Positions 26,137 through 36,288 of a stretch of 64,000 nt of DNA are shown here, piece after piece. Position 1 is the first letter of the stretch; every line of letters starts with the position of its first letter. The position numbers and the translations under genes are program-made. Under the pieces are notes generated by a model. That model had not been told where the DNA came from. It did no database searches and saw only the letters and a list, made by a program, of their open reading frames with translations. Source of the DNA: Nitrospirota bacterium (GTDB lineage: Bacteria; Nitrospirota; Nitrospiria; JACQBW01); the NCBI GenBank assembly GCA_016194305.1, contig JACQBW010000037.1, positions 1 to 64,000 on the forward strand, written 5' to 3'.

Positions 26137-28314
26137 GTGGATTTTAAAAATATCCTAAATATTCTCGTCGCGCTCTTTAACCTGATATTCGGCGTAATTA
26201 TTTTCATCCGGGCTCAAAAAAGAGCGGCACATCACTATTTCAGCTTTATCTCTTTTGGCATCGCGGCGTGGGCGATTTGCATGGCGCTCTTCCGGTGGAC
26301 TGCTGTCATCGATTCTTCCCTGATCTGGGCAAGGCTGCTGTATGTCCCGCCCGTTTTCATTGTTACGAATTTCTTATTATTCACCTATGTCTTTCCCAAT
26401 AAACCCTTCCGCTTTGACTTCCGAACCCACGGGATTATCGCTCTGACAGGCGCGGGCATGATTTTTCTCGTCCTTTTCCCGGGGGGAGTAATTAAATCTG
26501 TCATTCTCCCAGTTCACGCGGAGGAAGTAAAAATTGTATTTGGACCGGCGTATTCCCTGTATTTTCTGATGGTTCTTTCTTATTTTTCATGGGGATTTGT
26601 CCGCCTCCACAAGATGCAAAAAGTTTCAGCGGGACTTGTCAAAATTCAGATTCAGTTTGTTCTTTACGGTACATTGATTTCTGCCAATCTCGGTCTGGTC
26701 ACCAATCTGCTTCTGCCGACGTTTGGATTTTTCGACTTCAACTGGATGGGTCCGGTCTTTACGCTGATTATGGTTTCTACCATCGGATATGCCATTGTCC
26801 GACATCGCCTGATGGACATCCGTTCACCTCTCAGTAAAAATATCGCGTATTCATTCCTGCTCATTTCGGCATTTTCGACCTATTCGGGAGTCCTGATACT
26901 TACGTCTGACCTGTTTCTCGAAAAGTATTTCGGAAACGTCTCCGGAACGATGGTTGTTGCCATTTTGCTGGCCCTGGGGTTCGAACCGATCAAACGGTTC
27001 ATCGAAAAGACCACCAACCGGATTTTCTACAAGAAAAATTACGATCCTCAACAGCTTTTGACCGAGCTGAACCGAGGCATTCATTCCATTATTGATCTGA
27101 CGAAAATTCTCAATTCCATTAAAAATATCGTCATGGCCCATTTCAGTCTTGAAAGAATGGGCATTTATCTGGTTGATGAAACGGGACTGGAATATATTCC
27201 CAGAGAGCAAAATGGTTTGCTCGACTCATTTCCTATCTCATCTCAAAACACGATCATCCGGAACCTGGAAAAACCGGGAACCCTCATCTATGAAAACCTG
27301 CTTGGAAAAATAAATAAATCGGCCGAGGAAGAACAGATTCTTTTCGAGATGGAACGAAGAGGGATAGGCTTGATCGCCCCCCTTTATAACGAAAATAAGC
27401 TGATTGGACTTTATCTTTTCGGCCACAAGAAATCCGGCGATTATTTTACAGGGCTGGACCTTCAAATCATTGAAATTATTGCCGCCCAGACCGGAACGAC
27501 CATTGAGAACGCCCGGCTCTACCAGATGGTGAATACGCAGATGGAAGAACTCAAGAAAAACCAGATGCAGCAATTGATTCAGGCCGCAAAGCTCACCTCT
27601 ATCGGTGAGCTGGCAACCAGCGTCGCCCATGAGATTAACAACCCACTCACAGGCATTCTCGGTTTTGCAACCCTTCTGTTAAAAGGAATGGATGATCGTG
27701 ATCCGAAAAAGCGGGATGTCAGGGTCATCGAAAGCGAGGCGCTCAGGACACGCACCATTGTTCGTTCTTTACTCGACTTCGCAAGACAGAGGGAACCCAA
27801 GCGAGAAAAAGCCGACCTGAATGAAGTGTTGAAAGGTACGCTCGTTTTGGTTCGACACCAGGCGGAACTTTCAAACATCGAACTCATAGAACAGTACAAA
27901 GAGAAGATACCGCTCATTTCAATTGATATCGATCAAATGAAACAGGTTTTTATCAATATTATTAAAAACGCATTTGACGCCATGCATGACGGAGGTAAAC
28001 TATACATTAAAACGAATCTTCTATTCGTGAAAAAAGCGTATGACGAAAACCTGGCCGAAGAAGTCCCGCATGATGCCTCCCAGACTGTTGAGATCACCTT
28101 TTCAGATACGGGAGCGGGCATGACGCCTGAAGTCATAAAGCGGATCTTTGAACCCTTCTATACGACCAAGGGCGAAAAAATGGGTACCGGACTGGGCCTG
28201 TCGGTTACCTATGGCATCATCGAACGACATGGAGGCCAAATCGAGGTTCAGAGTGCTCCAGGAAAAGGGACGACTTTTAAAATCAAATGTCCAGTTATCA
28301 GCAATGAGGGTTGA
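26137..28314 (+). CDS. Membrane sensor histidine kinase with GAF domain
   Basis: A 725-residue kinase beginning with GTG. The first ~260 residues carry about seven hydrophobic segments, like the 7TM sensor modules of histidine kinases, followed by a GAF-like domain (about 290-455), HisKA with His498 in SVAHEINNPLTGILG, and HATPase motifs NIIKNAFDAM, SDTGAGM and GTGLGLSVTYG. The membrane part probably senses a hydrophobic or membrane signal (inference). The stop is 3 nt before the HD-GYP regulator, its likely partner. Confidence 0.9.
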   Translation: MDFKNILNILVALFNLIFGVIIFIRAQKRAAHHYFSFISFGIAAWAICMALFRWTAVIDSSLIWARLLYVPPVFIVTNFLLFTYVFPNKPFRFDFRTHGIIALTGAGMIFLVLFPGGVIKSVILPVHAEEVKIVFGPAYSLYFLMVLSYFSWGFVRLHKMQKVSAGLVKIQIQFVLYGTLISANLGLVTNLLLPTFGFFDFNWMGPVFTLIMVSTIGYAIVRHRLMDIRSPLSKNIAYSFLLISAFSTYSGVLILTSDLFLEKYFGNVSGTMVVAILLALGFEPIKRFIEKTTNRIFYKKNYDPQQLLTELNRGIHSIIDLTKILNSIKNIVMAHFSLERMGIYLVDETGLEYIPREQNGLLDSFPISSQNTIIRNLEKPGTLIYENLLGKINKSAEEEQILFEMERRGIGLIAPLYNENKLIGLYLFGHKKSGDYFTGLDLQIIEIIAAQTGTTIENARLYQMVNTQMEELKKNQMQQLIQAAKLTSIGELATSVAHEINNPLTGILGFATLLLKGMDDRDPKKRDVRVIESEALRTRTIVRSLLDFARQREPKREKADLNEVLKGTLVLVRHQAELSNIELIEQYKEKIPLISIDIDQMKQVFINIIKNAFDAMHDGGKLYIKTNLLFVKKAYDENLAEEVPHDASQTVEITFSDTGAGMTPEVIKRIFEPFYTTKGEKMGTGLGLSVTYGIIERHGGQIEVQSAPGKGTTFKIKCPVISNEG

Positions 28315-28317
28315 TCA

Positions 28318-29832
28318 ATGATGTTCAAGAGAAAAGTTTTGGTCGTGGATGACGAGAGTCTGATCGTAGAACTCTGCCAGCGCTTCCTGTCCAGCGCGGG
28401 ATATGAAATCAAGACCGTATTTCGGGGCGACGATGCGATCGCACTCTGTCAAAAAGAGGCTTTCGATCTCATTTTGTCGGATGTCCGGATGCCGGGAATC
28501 AGCGGTCTCGAATTGATCAAAAACATTAAACAGATCCAGCCACAAATGGTCATTGTAATCATGACCGGACACGGAACGATTCAAACCGCGATTGAAGCGA
28601 TGAAACAGGGGGCCCTCGGATTTCTGCTCAAGCCTTTTACTGAAGAGGAACTCTTAAAATCGATTCAATACGCGACCGAAATGAACGACATGGTTAAGGA
28701 GAATATGAGAATGAAGTCCTATATGGGGCTTTTCGAGGTCAGTCAATCCTTGATGAAAGAGACCCATCTCGACCTTCTTCTGCCAAAAATCGTCGACATT
28801 ATCACAAAAGAGACTAAAGCAGACCGGGCTTCCATTATGCTGCTGGACCCTGACAAGAAAGAACTTGTGGTGAAAGCTCATTGTGGATTTACCGAGGTTT
28901 TTCCGGAAATGTTCAAGAAGAAACTGGGGGAATGGGTGGCCGGGAAAGTTGCCGTGACCAAAGAACCCATCCTCATTCAGGGAACGCAAACCAATGATCC
29001 TGAATTGAGCCAATATTTAAATAACCAGCAGATCACCTCTTCCCTCACCGTTCCTCTGATTTTAAATGGAAAAGTGATTGGAACGCTAAACGCCTCCAAA
29101 TTGAAGGAATCCCCGCCGTTTACGGAAAGCGACGTCGACCTGGTTACGATTATGGCGGGACAGGCCGCGGTCTCAATTGAAAACGCGACGCTCTATGAAA
29201 AAGTCTTTTCAAATTACATTAAAACGATCGAAGCGCTTTTGACCGCCATGGAGGTAAAGGATCTCTATACGCAAGGTCACTCAGCCCGGGTTTCTAAAAT
29301 ATCGCGCCTGTTGGGAACGGAACTTAACCTCCCGGTAAAAATGGTCGATGATATCGCCATGTCGGCGCTTCTTCATGATATTGGAAAAATTGGAATACAG
29401 GATCAGGTATTGCAAAAACCCGGCAAACTGGATGATCTGGAAACCATTATCATGAGAGAGCACCCGGCCAATGGCGTAAAAATACTCCGGCCGATCGAAC
29501 TGCCAAGCCACATTCTGGAATCCGTCCATTCCCATCACGAGTGGTGGAATGGGACAGGTTATCCGAGAGGATTGAAAGGTGAAGGAATATCCCTGGGAGG
29601 TAGAATCATCGCCGTCGCGGATACGATCGATTCCATGATCAGCAACCGGGTTTACCGAAGAGCGCTCGGTCTGGAAAATATGAAAGAAGAATTGCAGAAA
29701 TTTTCCGGAATTCAATTCGATGCAAACGTGATCAACGCGTTTTTCACACTCATTGACAAGATGGGAATGCCAGCTTTTCTCGAGAGCTTAAACGTGGGAG
29801 GAATTCCTGTTCCCGCGGAACAGAGTGTCTAG
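28318..29832 (+). CDS. Response regulator with GAF and HD-GYP output
   Basis: A 504-residue regulator: receiver domain (about 5-120; VVDDES, phospho-Asp in LSDVRMPG, Lys in LKPFTEE), GAF domain (about 150-300) and HD-GYP domain (about 310-490). The HD-GYP core is canonical: LLHDIGKIG and HHEWWNGTGYPRG. Such domains hydrolyse cyclic di-GMP, so it should lower c-di-GMP on phosphorylation. It follows its kinase by 3 nt. ATG at 28318 or 28321. The stop overlaps that of the convergent protease gene. Confidence 0.93.
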   Translation: MMFKRKVLVVDDESLIVELCQRFLSSAGYEIKTVFRGDDAIALCQKEAFDLILSDVRMPGISGLELIKNIKQIQPQMVIVIMTGHGTIQTAIEAMKQGALGFLLKPFTEEELLKSIQYATEMNDMVKENMRMKSYMGLFEVSQSLMKETHLDLLLPKIVDIITKETKADRASIMLLDPDKKELVVKAHCGFTEVFPEMFKKKLGEWVAGKVAVTKEPILIQGTQTNDPELSQYLNNQQITSSLTVPLILNGKVIGTLNASKLKESPPFTESDVDLVTIMAGQAAVSIENATLYEKVFSNYIKTIEALLTAMEVKDLYTQGHSARVSKISRLLGTELNLPVKMVDDIAMSALLHDIGKIGIQDQVLQKPGKLDDLETIIMREHPANGVKILRPIELPSHILESVHSHHEWWNGTGYPRGLKGEGISLGGRIIAVADTIDSMISNRVYRRALGLENMKEELQKFSGIQFDANVINAFFTLIDKMGMPAFLESLNVGGIPVPAEQSV

Positions 29833-30710
29833 GAAAAAGGAACCAAAATAAATGTCCCGAGAAAGATCAGCAGGGAAATCCATCCGATGAACACCCTTTT
29901 TCCTCCCAATGTGATATCTTGATCTTCCAACGGGGGATGTTGAAGCCCAATAACGGCGCCCAGAATCCCCCAGATCCACCATCCCGGCCAGCCGAAAAAA
30001 CCCGCAAACATCAATAAAATGACGGTAAGGACAGAGATCTTCCGGTGACGCTTCCCGAATAGTGCGTAAACGAGATGTCCTCCGTCAAATTGTCCGATCG
30101 GAATCAAATTCAGGCTGGTGACAAACAGACCTATCCAACCCGCAAAAGCAATCGGATGGAGATCAATGAAATAACCGTCCGGAAGGGAACCAATCAACTG
30201 ATGAACGAAAAAATAGAAAATAGGAGAATTGCCAAATGAGATTTCCTGAATATCAGGCGGTTTGAGCGTCACCTCTGAAAGCGGAATTCCGATCAGGAGC
30301 GCGGCACATGACAGAATGAATCCGGCGATCGGACCGGCAACGGCAATGTCAAAAAGCGCCTTTTTATAAATAACGGGTGAACGCATCTTAATAAATGCGC
30401 CAAAGGTTCCGATGATAAAGGGATACGGGGGGGCTGGAATAAAGTAGGGTAATGAAGCATCAACCCCATAACGCCTGCAGGCCAGATAATGTCCCAGCTC
30501 ATGGGAAAGGAGTATGACCATAAGCGTGATTGAAAATGATATCCCTTTTGTAATTTCCCGGGGATTACGGAAAGGGTTTGCGCCTGAAAGGAACGCTCCT
30601 GCAAGAAGTGTCGTGACAAGCGTCAAAACGAACAAGAGCAAAGCCAGCTTGTATTTTGTCTTCTCTTTCTTCTCAATGACCAAGGGGTTCTGGAGGAGGA
30701 CTTCTTCCAT
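29829..30710 (-). CDS. Site-2 protease family (M50) membrane metalloprotease
   Basis: A 293-residue intramembrane zinc protease with about six membrane segments. The catalytic HELGH motif is at residues 70-74 and the third zinc ligand lies in NLIPIGQFDGGH; the NP...PIGQFDG arrangement is typical of M50. Members cleave membrane-bound regulators or exported small proteins. The frame is open to 30764, but ATG 30710 overlaps the stop of a small upstream gene as TGATG, pointing to coupled translation. The target is unknown. Confidence 0.9.
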   Translation of the reverse strand: MEEVLLQNPLVIEKKEKTKYKLALLLFVLTLVTTLLAGAFLSGANPFRNPREITKGISFSITLMVILLSHELGHYLACRRYGVDASLPYFIPAPPYPFIIGTFGAFIKMRSPVIYKKALFDIAVAGPIAGFILSCAALLIGIPLSEVTLKPPDIQEISFGNSPIFYFFVHQLIGSLPDGYFIDLHPIAFAGWIGLFVTSLNLIPIGQFDGGHLVYALFGKRHRKISVLTVILLMFAGFFGWPGWWIWGILGAVIGLQHPPLEDQDITLGGKRVFIGWISLLIFLGTFILVPFS

Positions 30711-30889
30711 CAGGACGTACTCCCCCGAATCCAGGCAATCTGTTCCATGGGCAATTCCACCCACTGGGCCGAAGTCTGCAGACTGACACTTTCCTCCGTT
30801 GCGCCAATCAAAACGCCTTGATAAAGGAGGCCGTTCGCCATAATTTCTACTTTCTGTCCTCTGAAAGATTCGATTTCATCCATCATCAT
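30710..30889 (-). CDS. 59-residue protein, Sm/SH3-like size and pattern
   Basis: A small gene between the glcD-like gene and the site-2 protease. It starts 4 nt after the glcD-like stop, with AGGT in front of three consecutive ATG codons, and its TGA overlaps the protease start. The protein alternates short beta-strand-like segments (GQKVEIMANGLLYQGVLIGA, then ESVSLQT and VELPMEQIAWI), a pattern seen in small Sm/SH3-type barrels. No family is recognised. The precise coupling at both ends supports that it is real. Confidence 0.65.
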   Translation of the reverse strand: MMMDEIESFRGQKVEIMANGLLYQGVLIGATEESVSLQTSAQWVELPMEQIAWIRGSTS

Positions 30890-30893
30890 GACA

Positions 30894-32282
30894 TTAACCT
30901 TTCACCCGTGGAAAAATCTTTCCGGGATTCAGGATTCCCCTGGGGTCAAAGGTTTTCTTCAGACTTTTCATTAATGCAATTTCTCCCGGTCCCAGCTCCA
31001 TCGGCAAATAGGGAGCCTTGGTCAGTCCTATGCCATGCTCACCGGATAGACTTCCTCCCAGGCGAAGGGTCAGCTCAAAAATCTCTTCGACTGCCTTTTG
31101 GGCTCTATCCCATTCTTCCTTTTTCTTCTCGTCGGTCATAATATTGACATGAAGATTTCCCTCTCCCGCGTGACCAAAACTGACTATGATCAACTGAAAT
31201 TTTTTGGAAAGTTCGCTTAGTCCCTGAACCATTTCGGCGATCTTGCTGCGGGGAACCACAATATCCTCATTAATTTTTGTCGGCTTTAATTTATACAAGG
31301 ATTGAGAAAGCGCTTTCCGCGCCTTCCATATTTTCCTTTTTTCTTCTTCGTCCTTTGCGAACTCGACCGACAAGGCTCCGTTTTCCATGCACAGGACTTT
31401 GATGACTTCCGCTTCTTCGAGTGCGGCTCTCCTTTCCCCATCCGTCTCAATCAGTAAAATGGCCTGAGCTTCGGAGGGAAGACCGAAGCGTTGATATGCG
31501 TCAACAATATTGAGTGAGGCATCATCCATATATTCCAGTACAGAGGGCCGGACTTTCGACCGGATAATATGAGAAATTGCACGAGCCGCCGATTGAATCG
31601 ATGAAAATATGGCAAGAAGACTCTGTTGATGCTCCGGAAACGGGAGGAGTCGTAAATTCGCCCGCGTCACAACAGCCAGTGTTCCTTCCGCTCCAACCAT
31701 GAGGCGGGTTAGATCGTATCCCACGGTTCTCTTGACCGTCTCCCCTCCTGTTTGAATAATCTCTCCCGTCGGAAGGACCATTTCAAGCCCCAAAAGGTAG
31801 TCCCGGGTGCCGCCGTACTTGACGGAATGAGGCCCCGAGGCCCCTTCGGCAATATTCCCACCCAAGGTGCAAAAATCGGAGCTTGAAGGGTCGGGAGGAT
31901 AATAGAGCCCTTTTTCCCTCACCTTTCTGTGCAATTCTCCCGTAATGACACCCGCTTCGGCGACCGCAATCAGATTTTCTTCGTCAATTCTAATGATCCT
32001 GTTCATTCTTTCTTGTGAAAGGAGAATTCCGCCCTGAACCGGGACCGCACCCCCGGTAAAACCGCTCCCCAAACCTCTCGGCACTACGGGGATGCCCTCT
32101 TGATTCGCAAAAATCAGGATTTTGGAAATCTCATCTGCGGTAGATGGCCGGACCAGTACATCGGGCATGAACTCTATTTGTGTCGCGTCGAAACCATAAC
32201 AAAGGAGATCTTCTTTTCCGGTGGCAATCCAGGGTTTTGGAAGGAGTGTTTCCAGCCGCTTGATTTGTTGATCCGTCAGCAT
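30894..32282 (-). CDS. FAD-linked oxidase, GlcD/D-lactate dehydrogenase type
   Basis: A 462-residue flavoenzyme oxidising a 2-hydroxy acid such as glycolate or D-lactate. The PCMH-type FAD domain is seen in VVPRGLGSGFTGGAVPVQGG, YPPDPSSSDFCTLGGNIAE and GYDLTRLMVGAEGTLAVVT; the C-terminal domain has FGHAGEGNLHVNI and GGSLSGEHGIGLTKAPYL. No GlcE or GlcF subunit genes adjoin, so it may pass electrons to an unlinked partner. The ATG lacks a ribosome-binding site and lies at the predicted transcript start. Confidence 0.92.
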   Translation of the reverse strand: MLTDQQIKRLETLLPKPWIATGKEDLLCYGFDATQIEFMPDVLVRPSTADEISKILIFANQEGIPVVPRGLGSGFTGGAVPVQGGILLSQERMNRIIRIDEENLIAVAEAGVITGELHRKVREKGLYYPPDPSSSDFCTLGGNIAEGASGPHSVKYGGTRDYLLGLEMVLPTGEIIQTGGETVKRTVGYDLTRLMVGAEGTLAVVTRANLRLLPFPEHQQSLLAIFSSIQSAARAISHIIRSKVRPSVLEYMDDASLNIVDAYQRFGLPSEAQAILLIETDGERRAALEEAEVIKVLCMENGALSVEFAKDEEEKRKIWKARKALSQSLYKLKPTKINEDIVVPRSKIAEMVQGLSELSKKFQLIIVSFGHAGEGNLHVNIMTDEKKKEEWDRAQKAVEEIFELTLRLGGSLSGEHGIGLTKAPYLPMELGPGEIALMKSLKKTFDPRGILNPGKIFPRVKG

Positions 32283-32288
32283 GACATC

Positions 32289-32317
32289 ATCATAACAAAC
32301 CCTTCAAAGAGGCACAA
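32289..32317 (-). promoter_or_regulatory. Candidate promoter of the glcD-like unit
   Basis: On the minus strand TTGTGC (32317-32312), a 17-nt spacer and TATGAT (32294-32289). The transcript would begin at about 32282-32283, the ATG itself, suggesting a leaderless mRNA. Confidence 0.45.
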
Positions 32318-32491
32318 TCTGAAATTGATTTTGCAGGAATAGCCTGCCTAAAACCCGATTTAGAAACCTTTAATCATTTGAATTTTTTGACGATTTAAGC
32401 TATCCTTAATCCTAGTAGACTCGCTCTTGAATGGGTGTTTGTTTCTTGAAAGTGACTCATTTTTAAACCTCAAAAATATAGTTTAGATCCT

Positions 32492-33499
32492 TTGATTTTT
32501 CCCTCTTTTCTCTTTTCCGCTTTGTGTTTGTTCTTTCTGTTTGTTCCTAATGTCATCGCCGGGGGATACGGAGATCTGAAATCAAGTCTTCTTGTCGAAC
32601 TCAGGTCCAACTTCCAGCAGTTAAAAAGCATGGCAAACGAGCCTGCGCCGCTTCCACCGGCGGACAATGTGCCTCTGCGGATTTATGAGAATGGATTAAA
32701 CCTTCTCCATAACGGCGACGGCTATACGGCCATTCAAAAACTCAAAGAACTCCTCGCTTCCAGTCAGGTCTCGGACTCATTTAAAAAAGAAATACATGCC
32801 ACGCTCGGCTATATTTACCTGGATCAGCTCCGGCCGAAGGAAGCCCTGTTGGAATTTTCGGTTCTTGAAAAGGAACCTGCATTCAGAGAAACCGCTCTGA
32901 ACGGAATCGCCTGGAGTCTATTGGAAGAAGAAGAGTTTGTCAAAACTATCGCTATTTTTGAAGAGTTGGTCAATGAATATCCGGATGGAGAAAACAGTCC
33001 GGAGGCCTATTCCAAAATGGGCTTTTGTTATTCCCGTCTTCTCTCCTACCCTAACGGTGTTGCTTATTACCAAAAAGCCCTGCACCTCTATAACAAACGT
33101 ATCGAGACGCTTCACAGACTTCTTCAGGCTTCCCAAGAACCGACTTTATTTGAAAGGGAATTTATTTTTGTCCATTCTCCCCCGGATTGGAAATTATTGT
33201 TTCATCAGATGCAAACCACTTCCACCGGCGAGGAGTTCTTAAAAATGGCGGAGGAGTTTTTTAATCTAACCGAACGAATTAATAAAAATCCGGCTTTTCA
33301 GTCAAATGCAGGTACCGTCCGGAATTCTTTGGCGCCCATGAAAGTGCATATTCAAACGCTTATCCAGAAATATGTTCAGGAAAGCCTGATGGAAAGAGTG
33401 TCTATTTACCAGGATCTATCCTCGGACACCGCAGTCGAACTCGCAAGAAATATGGTAATGGAACAGTCTTTGCAGGCGCAAAACAAGAGCGGCCGATGA
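32492..33499 (+). CDS. Exported TPR-like protein of the ExbBD cluster
   Basis: A 335-residue protein with a hydrophobic signal sequence (LFSALCLFFLFVPNVIAGG) and helical repeats resembling TPRs around residues 65-190 (for example TLGYIYLDQLRPKEALLEF and AYSKMGFCYSRLLSYPNG). It probably sits in the periplasm. The start is uncertain: TTG 32492 gives a signal peptide without basic residues, while the frame stays open to 32456 and would add KPQKYSLDP. It is the first gene of a coupled seven-gene run. TPR proteins with ExbB/ExbD and AgmX-like proteins suggest an envelope-spanning complex. Confidence 0.8.
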   Translation: MIFPSFLFSALCLFFLFVPNVIAGGYGDLKSSLLVELRSNFQQLKSMANEPAPLPPADNVPLRIYENGLNLLHNGDGYTAIQKLKELLASSQVSDSFKKEIHATLGYIYLDQLRPKEALLEFSVLEKEPAFRETALNGIAWSLLEEEEFVKTIAIFEELVNEYPDGENSPEAYSKMGFCYSRLLSYPNGVAYYQKALHLYNKRIETLHRLLQASQEPTLFEREFIFVHSPPDWKLLFHQMQTTSTGEEFLKMAEEFFNLTERINKNPAFQSNAGTVRNSLAPMKVHIQTLIQKYVQESLMERVSIYQDLSSDTAVELARNMVMEQSLQAQNKSGR

Positions 33500-36288
33500 A
33501 AGGGTTATTTGTCTCTCTCCTATCGGCCTGTCTGGTCTTAAATTCAGTGAATCCTTCATCGGTCTATGGGCTCAAAATTGAAGATGAAAAGCTCAAAAAG
33601 ATCATTTCGAATATTATGGTCGGAAATGAAAATTCCTTAACTCAATCGGGTCAGGCTGAGGCACTGAAAGAATATGAATCTTTTCTGTCCCAATTTGATA
33701 TTTCCAACAACCAGCAGGCCGAATCGCTACTCCGGTTAGGCCATTTGATTATGGCTATGGAAGAAAATGAAGAAGAACTTCAGAAGATTCCAGTCGTTCC
33801 CCTCCGGCATCACAGAGATCATACCTATTCCATAGGAATTTATGAAAAACTCCGGGCCAATGCTGCCCTGTATCCCACCAATGACGAACTACTCTATCAA
33901 CTGGCCCATGGTTATGACGAGTCGGATAAAAAGGAACGGTCGCTTTCCCTTCTCAAAGAACTGGCCGACCGCTTTCCAAAGAGCAGTTATTATGCCGAAG
34001 CCCGGTTCAGAATCGGGGAATCGTATTTCAATGAGGGTAAATTTCCGGAAGCTTCGGTTTCGTATCTGAAAGGGCTGGAGTCCAATCCGGCCAATCCGTT
34101 AATGGATTTCATTTCTTATAAGCTCATCTGGTCTTACTTCAAAATGGGGGACTATCGAAGAACGGTCGATCGGGTCATCTCGTCTTTAAATCGATATTCT
34201 GTGCACCAGCCCAATGGGAAAACGCTTCTCGATATTGAATCACTTTCTGATTCCAGCTGGAATGAGGTCAAAGAACTGATTCATCTGGCAACGCTTTCCA
34301 TTGATTTCTGGGGTGGCACGGATAAAGCAAGGAGCTATTTTGACTTTCATGGACATGTCTCCTTTGAAAACCTGATATATCGGCCCTTGGGCCATCTCTA
34401 CCTGAATCGAGGAAAGTTTCAGGAAGCAGCCTATGCTTTTAACACCTTTCTTTCTTTATACCCAACTCATGAAGATGCCCCACTGTTTCAACTGGACCTG
34501 ATTGAGGCTTACCAGAAAGGCGAAAAACCCGAATTGGCTAAACAGGCCCGGGAATCACTCATTGAAAACTTCAAACCAGAAACAGCCTGGTGGAAAGCAA
34601 ACAACCAAACTGCACGGGAAAAAACCGCTCTCGTTCGAAAGGAAATACTCTTTCAACAGGCTCAGTCCTACCATGGGGAGGCCCAGAAATCAAATAAAAG
34701 AGGCGATTATCTAAATGCCATTACAAGTTATCAGAAATTTTTGTCCAATTTTCCAAAAGAAATGGAGGCTCCCCGAATTCACTTTTTTCTTGGAGAAGCT
34801 TTTTTTGAAACAGATCAGTTTGAACAGGCGGCTTCGGCTTATGAAACATCCGCTTATCAATACCCTTTACACCTGTACAGCCAGGACGCCGGATGGACCG
34901 CTCTGATTTCCTACGAAAAGGCGCTCATTCGGTCTCCCGATTCTTCCAAATCTCTTCAACAATCCCTGTTGAAATCGTGTGAATCTTATCTGAAAAACTT
35001 TCCCCATTCTCCAAAACGACAGACCGTTTTGTTTAAAGCGATGACCCTGTCGCTACAGACCGGAAATAGCAAAAATGGAAGAGCTTATGCGCAACAGATT
35101 CTTGACTCGCCGTTAGACATCGTTTCCGCGGAAATGATTGTTCAGACCCATTTCTTGCTGGCAAAAAACGCCTATGAGAACGGAGAATTCGATCGAGCAG
35201 AAGCCGAATTTAAAGAGACGGAGTCCTGGAGAAGAAGACCCGGGTATCATGATCCGGATGGTCCGCCTCAAAAGGAAATCATGGAATTTCTCGCTTCAAT
35301 TCAATATAAGAGAGCAGACCTCCTGAAAAACGAACTGAAGTGGAAGGAGGCCGCCAATGCATTCTATCACCTTTACGAGGAGTATCCGGAAAGCGAGTTG
35401 GCGGCCGTCTCCCTGATGAATTCCGGAAGTACGTTTTTGGAATCAAAAGACTATGATTCTGCATTAAACTCCTTCAACAAAGTCACCGTTTCCTATCCAA
35501 AATCCTCTTTTTATCAAGATGCAGCTTTGGCACTGGCTACGCTTTATGAAAGAAAGGGGAAATGGAACGAAGCCGCATCAGGATATGAACTCCTTCTTTC
35601 AAAGACTTCTGAATCCGATAAAAAGAACCGGTATTCTGACAAGCTCTATTCTCTTTACTACCGGGATGGCAACTGGCTAAAACTCAATCAGATTCTGAAA
35701 TCGGCATTTAAAGAATCCTCTCTGAAAAACTTGAAATATCTCTATTTTTATGGAAAATCAGCCAAAGAATTAAACATGGATGCTGATGTGCTTCTTTCGG
35801 CCGATCAGGCGCTGATTCTCCTCAATCAGAATGAACTGAAAGAACCTGAAGATGAAAAATGGGTGATGAAAGCAATGTTATTGAAAGGTGATATTCTCGC
35901 GCGGGAATTTGTCACATTGATTCTTTCAGATCCCATTGAAAAAAGCCTCCCGCTAAAAAAGGAAAAGCTTAAAGAGACCCTGGACACCTTTAATATCGCC
36001 GCCCAATCCGGATACCCGGACATTGCGCCGGAAGCGCTCTATCATATTGGCAGTCTCTTCGAACAATTCGCAAATGATCTGGTTAGGTCTGAAAGGCCCA
36101 AAGAATTGACACCGGAACAGAGGGAAATTTATGAAGGCCTTTTGACCAATCAGATCAAACCGTTTTACCAAAAAGCAATCGATGTCTATAAGCAATCCTT
36201 GCTCCTGGATAAACAGCTTGAAAATGAATGGGTTAAGAAAAGCGACGCCCGATACCGTCAGCTGATACTGGAAAATAAAGGGTCATGA
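33496..36288 (+). CDS. Large exported TPR protein of the ExbBD cluster
   Basis: A 930-residue exported protein: signal peptide (about 1-25, LLSACLVLNSVNPSSVYG), then tandem TPR-like helix pairs through most of its length, such as ARFRIGESYFNEGKFPEA, FFLGEAFFETDQFEQAA and SLMNSGSTFLESKDYDSA. The Cys in LLSAC is followed by LVLNS rather than a classical lipobox context, so lipidation is unlikely. It overlaps both neighbours by 4 nt. Long periplasmic TPR proteins of this kind occur in Glt-type gliding and related trans-envelope assemblies; the role here is inferred from context. Confidence 0.82.
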   Translation: MKGLFVSLLSACLVLNSVNPSSVYGLKIEDEKLKKIISNIMVGNENSLTQSGQAEALKEYESFLSQFDISNNQQAESLLRLGHLIMAMEENEEELQKIPVVPLRHHRDHTYSIGIYEKLRANAALYPTNDELLYQLAHGYDESDKKERSLSLLKELADRFPKSSYYAEARFRIGESYFNEGKFPEASVSYLKGLESNPANPLMDFISYKLIWSYFKMGDYRRTVDRVISSLNRYSVHQPNGKTLLDIESLSDSSWNEVKELIHLATLSIDFWGGTDKARSYFDFHGHVSFENLIYRPLGHLYLNRGKFQEAAYAFNTFLSLYPTHEDAPLFQLDLIEAYQKGEKPELAKQARESLIENFKPETAWWKANNQTAREKTALVRKEILFQQAQSYHGEAQKSNKRGDYLNAITSYQKFLSNFPKEMEAPRIHFFLGEAFFETDQFEQAASAYETSAYQYPLHLYSQDAGWTALISYEKALIRSPDSSKSLQQSLLKSCESYLKNFPHSPKRQTVLFKAMTLSLQTGNSKNGRAYAQQILDSPLDIVSAEMIVQTHFLLAKNAYENGEFDRAEAEFKETESWRRRPGYHDPDGPPQKEIMEFLASIQYKRADLLKNELKWKEAANAFYHLYEEYPESELAAVSLMNSGSTFLESKDYDSALNSFNKVTVSYPKSSFYQDAALALATLYERKGKWNEAASGYELLLSKTSESDKKNRYSDKLYSLYYRDGNWLKLNQILKSAFKESSLKNLKYLYFYGKSAKELNMDADVLLSADQALILLNQNELKEPEDEKWVMKAMLLKGDILAREFVTLILSDPIEKSLPLKKEKLKETLDTFNIAAQSGYPDIAPEALYHIGSLFEQFANDLVRSERPKELTPEQREIYEGLLTNQIKPFYQKAIDVYKQSLLLDKQLENEWVKKSDARYRQLILENKGS

